Below, piece after piece: positions 1 through 5,249 of a stretch of 5,249 nucleotides of DNA (positions are counted from its first letter, which is position 1; every line of letters starts with the position of its first letter). The stretch is from positions 1-5,249 of the forward strand of contig NZ_CAUCSQ010000096.1 in the NCBI RefSeq assembly GCF_958445495.1, given 5' to 3'. Origin of the DNA: an uncultured Bacteroides sp. GTDB lineage: Bacteria > Bacteroidota > Bacteroidia > Bacteroidales > Bacteroidaceae. The notes under the pieces were generated by a model. The model worked only from the letters and a program-made list of their open reading frames with translations. It made no database searches and was not told the DNA's origin. A program made the translations under genes and the position numbers.

Positions 1-170
1 AGAAAAACAAGTGAAAAAGATTCTTTTCGAGGTATTTTCCATTTTTCTCGAAAAAATGAGAAATAAGACTAAGTGTTTATTGTATCGATGGTGTTTTATA
101 AACAAAAGGGGAGAAAGTCGACGCTTTTCTTTTAGAGTTTAATAAAATGTATTACCATTAAATTAAATGT
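1..170 (+). promoter_or_regulatory. AT-rich leader and probable promoter region of the susC-like operon
   Basis: This non-coding stretch is about 27% GC by hand count and directly precedes the transporter gene, so it should hold the operon promoter and 5' leader. The + strand contains no TTTG and no TAnnTTTG, the -33 and -7 elements of the Bacteroides housekeeping sigma factor. The nearest -7-like string is TAGAGTTT at 133-140, a poor match with no -33 partner. That fits, but does not prove, transcription by an ECF sigma factor, as expected for a transporter with an STN domain. A weak hairpin can form at 112-130 (AGAAAG with CTTTTCT, one bulged T), followed by three more T. No strong Shine-Dalgarno precedes the ATG at 171; the run just before it is A/T-rich, as is usual in Bacteroides. 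No transcription start can be assigned from sequence alone. Confidence 0.5.
24..54. repeat. 8-bp perfect inverted repeat in the leader
   Basis: TTTTCGAG at 24-31 and CTCGAAAA at 47-54 are exact reverse complements separated by 15 bases. On the + strand the second arm is followed by A-rich sequence, so it is not a + strand terminator. Read on the - strand, the hairpin is followed by GAATCTTTTTC, so it could be a weak terminator for leftward transcription, or a protein-binding site. Only three of the eight pairs are G-C, and such repeats can arise by chance in AT-rich DNA. Confidence 0.3.
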
Positions 171-3100
171 ATGAAAAACAAACATTTGCTTCGAAAATCA
201 ACTTTATTTCGAGCTTTATTAATCCTTTTGTTTATAGCAGTTCCAATACAATGGGCTACGGCACAGTTGACTTTATCAACTCCCCGTACAACTTTGGGAG
301 TCGTGATTAAACAGATTCAGGCTCAATCAAAGTATCAGTTTTTTTATAATGACAAATTATCAACCGTGGCGGTCGAGCCTCTAAAGGTTAAAGACATTTC
401 GTTAGAGCAGGTTTTGAATACCCTTTTAAAGGATAAGAAAATAACCTATAAAATAGAAGAAAACATCATCTACCTGTCCGAAAAGGAAGCTTCGGATTCA
501 CAACAGCAATCCGGCAAGGAACGTACAATAACCGGACAAGTTACCGACTCGAAGGGAGAGCCCTTAATCGGTGTAAGCATACAGGTAAAAGGAACGTCGG
601 ACGGCACCATAACCGATTTAGACGGTAATTATAAAGTGGTAACCAAAAATAACAACCCGATTGTTATCTATTCTTATATTGGATACAAAACCCAGGAAGT
701 CCCGTCGAAAGGACAGAACCTTATTAATATAACTTTGCTTGACGACACGCAAATCATAGACGAAGTTGTCGTTACCGCTTTGGGTATCAAACGGGCGACA
801 AAAGCATTGAGTTACAATGTTCAGGAAGTAAAAAGCGATGAACTGCTGACAAATAAAGACGCCAACTTCATCAACGCCTTGTCCGGCAAGGTCGCGGGAG
901 TTACCATCAACAGCTCCTCTTCCGGCGTGGGCGGTGCAAGCAAAGTCGTCATGCGCGGTGCGAAAGCAATCAACCAGTCCAGCAATGCATTGTATGTGAT
1001 TGACGGAGTACCGATGTTTAACCTGGGAGGTGAAGGCGGTCAGGAAAACGATTCAAAAGGAACGACAGAAGCCATCGCCGATATTAACCCGGAGGACATC
1101 GAATCAATGTCAGTACTGACAGGAGCCGCTGCAGCCGCACTGTACGGAAGCCATGCCGCCAACGGTGCAATTGTCATTACCACTAAAAAGGGAAAAGAAG
1201 GACGGTTACAACTGACGGTAAGCCAGAATACCGAATTTCTGCGTCCTTTCAGGACACCGGATTTTCAAACCCGTTACGGAACAGGAGATTTGTTATCGAG
1301 TACCTCTTCGGTAGAAAAAAGTTGGGGAAATAAGTTGAATGCAACTAACTATATGGGCTATTCTCCGATGGATGATTTCTTGCAGACGGGAGTTGTCACC
1401 ACCGAGACAGTTTCCCTTTCTACGGGAACGGAACGCAACCAGACATATTTCTCGGCAAGTGCGATAAATTCTGACGGAATGATACCCAATAACGATTACA
1501 ACCGCTATAACTTTACCTTCCGGAACACGACTTCTTTCTTGAAAGACAAGATGATATTAGACGTAAGTGCTAATTATATCAAACAAAACGACCGTAACAT
1601 GGTGAACCAGGGTACTTATTCCAATCCTTTGGTTACCGCCTATTTATTCCCGCGCGGCGACGATTGGAACGATGTTAAGATGTACGAACGGTATGACACG
1701 ACACGTAAAATCTACACGCAATACTGGCCGCAGGACTTCTCCGGGCTGACCGGGCAAAATCCTTATTGGATTGCTTACCGCAATCTTCGTGAAACAGATA
1801 AAAACCGTTACATGTTGAGTGCGGCCTTGAGTTATCAAATCCTGGATTGGTTAAGTGTTTCCGGTCGCGTGCGCATAGATAATTCCAACTCGAAATATAC
1901 CCGTAAACTGTATGCTACCAGCAATGAGATTCTGGTAGAAAATTCGAAGAACGGACTTTATGGTATCAAACAGACCGACGACAGGCAGACTTATGCGGAT
2001 TTCATGGTTAATATCAACAAGACCTTCAAAGAAGTATTGAGTTTACAAGCCAATCTTGGAGCCTCTTATTCGGACATGCAACAAGATGTATTCGGCAATG
2101 AAGGCCCTATCAGCGACACGAAAGGAATCGCTAATGTATTCAACGTTTTTCACTTGGACAATGACAAGACCAAACGGTCACAGTCCGGCTATCGCGAACA
2201 GACACAATCTATCTTCGCCAGTGTGGAGTTGGGTTATAAAAGTACTTATTACCTGACTTTAACGGGACGTACCGACTGGCCGTCACAACTGGCAGGTCCC
2301 AATTCCGTGAAAAGTGCGTTCTTCTATCCCTCCATAGGCGGGTCGGTAATACTTTCAGAACTGTTGCCCATACCTGAACAAATCTCTTTCTTGAAATTGA
2401 GAGCCTCTTATGCATCGGTCGGGCTTCCTTTCCCCCGCTTTTTGGCAAACCCGACATACGAATGGGATGTAAAAACACAAAAATGGGCGGTTAAGACGCA
2501 TTATCCGATGTACGAGTTAAAACCGGAAAAGACCAATTCATGGGAAATCGGTATTACCGCCCGGTTCCTCGACCATTTCAGTCTGGACTTGGGACTATAC
2601 ACCACCAAGACATATAATCAGACATTTGAACCGAATATCTCCGTGTCTTCCCAATACTCTACCCTCTACGTACAAACAGGCAGCGTACGTAATAAAGGGG
2701 TGGAACTGTCCCTAGGATATGATAATGACTGGAATGGGAAATTCAGATGGAGTTCTACCGTTACTTTCAGTGCAAACAAGAACGAGATTTTAGAATTAAT
2801 GGAGAATTACAGACATCCTGAGACAGGGGTTATGATTACGTTGGACCGCCTGGAAGTAGGTGGGCTGGCAGATGCCAAATTCGTTTTAAAGAAGGGTGGC
2901 AGCCTGGGCGACCTTTATTCGGTCAAAGACTTGCAACGCGACAACAACGGCAATATCTATGTTAACGATAAGGGAGAGGTTGCCAGTGTGTCTTCCGGTG
3001 ATATCAAACTCGGCAGCGTATTCCCTAAATGTAACCTTTCATGGCGTAATGACTTCAAATGGAAAGATTTGAGTTTCGGATTTATGCTTGCCGCACGTTT

Positions 3101-3518
3101 CGGAGGCATTGCATATTCCGCCACCCAGTCTTATCTCGATTATTACGGAGTGTCCGAAGCATCGGCAAGTGCGCGGGATATGGGTGGAGTGACGATAAAC
3201 GGCGGCGATGTGGTAAACGCACAAAAGTGGTATTCGGTGGTCGGAGCACAAAACGGCATTCCCCAATATTACACGTATAGCGCCACCAACGTCCGTTTGC
3301 AGGAGGCGTCTGTCGGATATACGATTTCTAAAAATAAATTGTGGGGGATTGCCGACGTTACCGTATCATTAGTGGGACGCAACCTTTGGATGCTGTATTG
3401 CAAAGCGCCGTTTGACCCGGAAGCCGTTGCAACGACAGGCAACTATTATCAGGGGATTGACAATTTCATGACTCCGAGTGCACGCAGTCTGGGATTTAAT
3501 GTTCGATTCAAGTTTTAA
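171..3518 (+). CDS. SusC/RagA-family TonB-dependent outer-membrane transporter with N-terminal STN domain
   Basis: This 1115-residue protein is the outer-membrane barrel of a Sus-type glycan importer. A signal peptide occupies about residues 1-31 (basic start, hydrophobic LLILLFIAVPI, probable cleavage after ATA). It is followed by an STN domain at about 33-104, a carboxypeptidase-D-like domain at about 118-192 (TITGQVTDSKGEPLIGVSI), a TonB-box and SusC signature at 197-208 (DEVVVTALGIKR), a plug at about 210-345 with VIDGVPM and LYGSHAANGAIVITTKKG, and a 22-stranded-type barrel ending in FNVRFKF with terminal Phe. The family is known to pair with SusD and use TonB energy; the STN domain normally contacts a FecR-type anti-sigma factor. 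An in-frame TAA at 159 excludes an earlier start. The gene is intact and of normal length for an STN-bearing SusC. The STN-coding part is much more AT-rich (about 36% GC at 181-480) than the plug (about 53% at 901-1080). The substrate cannot be read from this protein alone. Confidence 0.96.
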   Translation: MKNKHLLRKSTLFRALLILLFIAVPIQWATAQLTLSTPRTTLGVVIKQIQAQSKYQFFYNDKLSTVAVEPLKVKDISLEQVLNTLLKDKKITYKIEENIIYLSEKEASDSQQQSGKERTITGQVTDSKGEPLIGVSIQVKGTSDGTITDLDGNYKVVTKNNNPIVIYSYIGYKTQEVPSKGQNLINITLLDDTQIIDEVVVTALGIKRATKALSYNVQEVKSDELLTNKDANFINALSGKVAGVTINSSSSGVGGASKVVMRGAKAINQSSNALYVIDGVPMFNLGGEGGQENDSKGTTEAIADINPEDIESMSVLTGAAAAALYGSHAANGAIVITTKKGKEGRLQLTVSQNTEFLRPFRTPDFQTRYGTGDLLSSTSSVEKSWGNKLNATNYMGYSPMDDFLQTGVVTTETVSLSTGTERNQTYFSASAINSDGMIPNNDYNRYNFTFRNTTSFLKDKMILDVSANYIKQNDRNMVNQGTYSNPLVTAYLFPRGDDWNDVKMYERYDTTRKIYTQYWPQDFSGLTGQNPYWIAYRNLRETDKNRYMLSAALSYQILDWLSVSGRVRIDNSNSKYTRKLYATSNEILVENSKNGLYGIKQTDDRQTYADFMVNINKTFKEVLSLQANLGASYSDMQQDVFGNEGPISDTKGIANVFNVFHLDNDKTKRSQSGYREQTQSIFASVELGYKSTYYLTLTGRTDWPSQLAGPNSVKSAFFYPSIGGSVILSELLPIPEQISFLKLRASYASVGLPFPRFLANPTYEWDVKTQKWAVKTHYPMYELKPEKTNSWEIGITARFLDHFSLDLGLYTTKTYNQTFEPNISVSSQYSTLYVQTGSVRNKGVELSLGYDNDWNGKFRWSSTVTFSANKNEILELMENYRHPETGVMITLDRLEVGGLADAKFVLKKGGSLGDLYSVKDLQRDNNGNIYVNDKGEVASVSSGDIKLGSVFPKCNLSWRNDFKWKDLSFGFMLAARFGGIAYSATQSYLDYYGVSEASASARDMGGVTINGGDVVNAQKWYSVVGAQNGIPQYYTYSATNVRLQEASVGYTISKNKLWGIADVTVSLVGRNLWMLYCKAPFDPEAVATTGNYYQGIDNFMTPSARSLGFNVRFKF
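328..356 (-). promoter_or_regulatory. Possible antisense promoter inside the susC-like gene
   Basis: Read on the - strand, TTTG (356-353) is followed after 18 bases by TACTTTG (334-328). This resembles the Bacteroides -33 TTTG and -7 TAnnTTTG pair, except that the -7 box is one base short. It would drive leftward transcription from about position 320 across the start of the transporter gene and into the leader. Antisense small RNAs in this position are known for STN-SusC operons of Bacteroides (DonS of the B. fragilis don locus). The match is imperfect and could be chance. Confidence 0.2.
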
Positions 3519-3537
3519 TCTCTTTTACTAAAATACA

Positions 3538-5100
3538 ATGAATAAATCGATTATAAAATTATTACTGTCAGGCGGATTGTTTATATACATGACTACTGCC
3601 TGTACGGACAATTATATGGACTACAATAAAAATCCGTATGAAGTGACCGATAGTGAAATGGAACGGGATGCACATAAGCTCGGAGCGGCCCTTATCGGCA
3701 TGCAAAGCGTGGTAATTCCCGTAGGAGAGCATTTGTCACAGTTTTCCGAATGCTTGTTAGGCGGCGTGTTCAGTGGTTATATGGCGGATTCGAAGACTTG
3801 GGGAAATTCATTCTCATTCTTCAACCAGTCGGAAGACTGGAACGGAAAGGTATATCTGGACATCATGCCTGAAATTTACTCCAATCTCTCCGAGGTTAAA
3901 AAAGCGACTACTGACCCTATTCCTTTGGCTATAGCGGAAATATTGAAAGTAACGGCCATCGTGCGGGTCACTGACGTATATGGGCCTATCCCTTATTCAC
4001 AGGTAGGCGCCGACGGCAAGCTGACGGCTCCGTTCGATACTCAAAAAAGCATTTATACGAAAATGTTCCAGGAACTATCGGAGTCAATTGCCACATTAAC
4101 GCTGAACCGTACAAATGACTTCTCTCCCAATGCCGACCAGGTATTCGGCGGTAAAGTGGAAAAATGGATTAAATTTGCCAATTCATTGAAATTACGTATG
4201 GCTATACGCATCCGTTATGCGGACGCCCCATTGGCCGAACAGATGGTAAAAGAAGCCATAAGTACGGAAAACGGGCAAGTAGGGGTCATGGGGAGCAATG
4301 ACGACAATGCCTTTATGACGGTTTCCCTTAATCCTTTCTATACGGTATTCGGTTGGGGAGACTCCAGAATTGCCGCCGACTTGCTGACATATATGAATAC
4401 GTACAGTGATCCGCGTCGTCCGGTTTATGCCTTGGAAAGCACTTTCAAAGACCCTTCAATCACTAACGCATATTACGGGTTGCGAGTCGGGAATGAATAC
4501 GCGGCGGTTGATGCCAAGATGTATTCAAACATAAATGTCACCGCTACCGCCCCGCTGATGTGGATGAATGTTGCCGAGGTCATGTTTCTAAGGGCGGAAG
4601 CCGCTTTACAGGGATGGGATACGGAAGATACTGCCGAAAACTATTATAAAACGGGCATTCGCCTGTCGTTTGCTCAACACGGGATAAGCAATGTGGAAAA
4701 TTATCTGGAGAAAACAACTGTACCGGGCAGTTATCAGGACCCCAAAAGCACATATACGGCAGCTTTGCCCGGCAATGCCGTTTCCGTTAAATGGGAGGGG
4801 ACCGACAACGAGATAAACCTGGAACGTATCATCACTCAAAAATGGATTGCCAATTTCCCGCTAAGCCTGGAAGGATGGGCTGACTTCCGCAGGACGGGTT
4901 ATCCCAGGTTGCTTTCCACGCCCAACAACAAAAGCAATGAAGTTGCAGACGGGAAGTTTGCCCGCCGGTTGAAATATCCGCAACAGGAGTATAATACCAA
5001 CAAAGCCAATGTGGAACAGATTGTCAGTACATTACAGGGAGGAGACAAGATGTCTACCCATATCTGGTGGGACTGCAATCCTAGATTGTTAAACGAATAA
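3538..5100 (+). CDS. SusD/RagB-family surface glycan-binding lipoprotein
   Basis: This 520-residue lipoprotein is the partner of the transporter encoded 19 bases upstream; in the family it sits as a lid on the SusC barrel and binds the incoming glycan. The signal peptide ends in a lipobox-like TTAC with lipidated Cys22; Thr at -3 is slightly off the usual Leu/Val/Ile. Family landmarks are an N-terminal DYNKNPYEVTD segment (28-38), DVYGPIPYSQ (146-155), the helix KWIKFANSLKLRMAIRI (209-225), the TPR-like helix with MNVAEVMFLRAEAALQGW (343-360), EGWADFRRTGYPRL (445-458), RLKYPQQEYNTN (477-488) and a C-terminal HIWWDCN. The layout looks most like the SusD-like_2 branch that includes BT1043 of B. 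thetaiotaomicron, a judgement from memory and not from an alignment. The gene is intact. The start at 3538 gives a complete lipoprotein signal, and the spacer before it is A-rich without a clear Shine-Dalgarno. The short gap and lack of a terminator indicate co-transcription with the upstream gene. Confidence 0.95.
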   Translation: MNKSIIKLLLSGGLFIYMTTACTDNYMDYNKNPYEVTDSEMERDAHKLGAALIGMQSVVIPVGEHLSQFSECLLGGVFSGYMADSKTWGNSFSFFNQSEDWNGKVYLDIMPEIYSNLSEVKKATTDPIPLAIAEILKVTAIVRVTDVYGPIPYSQVGADGKLTAPFDTQKSIYTKMFQELSESIATLTLNRTNDFSPNADQVFGGKVEKWIKFANSLKLRMAIRIRYADAPLAEQMVKEAISTENGQVGVMGSNDDNAFMTVSLNPFYTVFGWGDSRIAADLLTYMNTYSDPRRPVYALESTFKDPSITNAYYGLRVGNEYAAVDAKMYSNINVTATAPLMWMNVAEVMFLRAEAALQGWDTEDTAENYYKTGIRLSFAQHGISNVENYLEKTTVPGSYQDPKSTYTAALPGNAVSVKWEGTDNEINLERIITQKWIANFPLSLEGWADFRRTGYPRLLSTPNNKSNEVADGKFARRLKYPQQEYNTNKANVEQIVSTLQGGDKMSTHIWWDCNPRLLNE

Positions 5101-5112
5101 AATCTAAATAGT

Positions 5113-5249
5113 ATGAAGAACAAATTTGGAATGGCTGTTTTATCGTTCTTCGCAACAAGCTTGATATTGGGAGCATGTAGCGATTGGACGGACATCGAGA
5201 ATGTAGAAATTAACCAACCCGGCATTCAAACTCAGAATCCGGAATTATA
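5113..5249 (+). CDS. Lipoprotein, 5' end only; probable family 18 glycoside hydrolase of the PUL
   Basis: Only the first 45 codons are present; the frame is open to the window edge. The start at 5113 lies 12 bases after the SusD stop and gives a textbook lipoprotein signal: MKNKF, a hydrophobic core, then LGAC with lipidated Cys22. The mature start SDWTDIENVEI is acidic, as in surface-exported Bacteroidetes lipoproteins, and is followed by a polar stretch ending QTQNPEL. The CSDWTD...NPEL pattern and the position directly after SusC/SusD resemble Bacteroides GH18 enzymes such as BT1044, which release N-glycans by cutting within the chitobiose core. This resemblance is recalled, not computed, and no catalytic motif is visible. 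Alternatives are a DUF1735-type or other surface glycan-binding lipoprotein, which also occupy this position. The gene call is secure; the enzyme identity is moderate. Confidence 0.75.
   Translation, partial: MKNKFGMAVLSFFATSLILGACSDWTDIENVEINQPGIQTQNPEL

Noticed and set aside
112..133. Hairpin followed by T residues, resembling a terminator in front of the transporter gene
   Set aside because: The stem is about six pairs with a bulge and mostly A-T, too weak to call an intrinsic terminator. It is mentioned only within the leader description.
2..142. A + strand frame open for 46 codons across the leader, with an ATG at 56
   Set aside because: The predicted peptide is basic, resembles no family I recognise, and lies in 27% GC DNA unlike the coding regions. 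It could be the tail of an upstream gene only if the frame continues left of the window, which cannot be seen.
147..161. Four-codon ORF (ATG TAT TAC CAT TAA) ending nine bases before the transporter start, like a regulatory upstream ORF
   Set aside because: Its composition gives no sign of a leader peptide, it has no ribosome-binding signal, and such short ORFs are common by chance in AT-rich DNA.
1644..3280. Several open frames of 64-89 codons on either strand inside the transporter gene
   Set aside because: They overlap a well-supported gene, lack family features and have no independent start signals; they are by-products of the transporter's coding sequence.
3519..3537. Possible terminator or processing site between the SusC-like and SusD-like genes
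   Set aside because: The 19-base spacer holds no inverted repeat and no T-run after a stem, so it is read as a plain intra-operon gap.
4606..5225. Two - strand open frames of 77 and 108 codons overlapping the SusD-like gene and the third gene
   Set aside because: The second crosses the operon junction and the lipoprotein signal of the third gene. Neither protein resembles a known family, while the + strand genes show clear family motifs.

Overview
The window looks like the 5' end of a polysaccharide utilization locus (PUL) from a gut-type Bacteroidales (Bacteroides, Parabacteroides or a close relative). The evidence is an adjacent SusC/SusD pair, Bacteroidetes-style lipoprotein signals, A/T-rich start regions without a strong Shine-Dalgarno, and AT-rich leader DNA in front of moderate-GC genes. 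The species cannot be fixed from the sequence.

Layout: 1-170 is a very AT-rich non-coding leader (about 27% GC by hand count) with weak inverted repeats and no good match to the Bacteroides housekeeping promoter on the + strand. 171-3518 encodes a SusC/RagA-family TonB-dependent outer-membrane transporter with an extra N-terminal STN signalling domain. After 19 bases, 3538-5100 encodes its SusD-like surface lipoprotein. After 12 more bases, a third lipoprotein gene starts at 5113 and runs off the window end. Its 45 visible residues resemble the N-termini of Bacteroides family 18 glycoside hydrolases (endo-beta-N-acetylglucosaminidase type). All three lie on the + strand with no terminator between them, so they are probably one operon.

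How the parts work together (inference from family knowledge): the third gene would release a glycan at the cell surface, SusD would capture it as the lid of the transporter, and SusC would import it using TonB energy. The STN domain suggests that substrate occupancy is also signalled to an inner-membrane FecR-type anti-sigma factor and its ECF sigma factor, encoded outside this window. This arrangement (STN-SusC, SusD, GH18) is the one known from host N-glycan loci such as BT1042-BT1044 of B. thetaiotaomicron and the don locus of B. fragilis, so host N-glycans are the leading substrate guess.

Nothing here is clearly a new system. The points most worth checking are a possible antisense promoter inside the STN-coding part, which recalls the antisense RNAs known in such PULs, the sharp GC step at the STN boundary, and the identity of the third gene.
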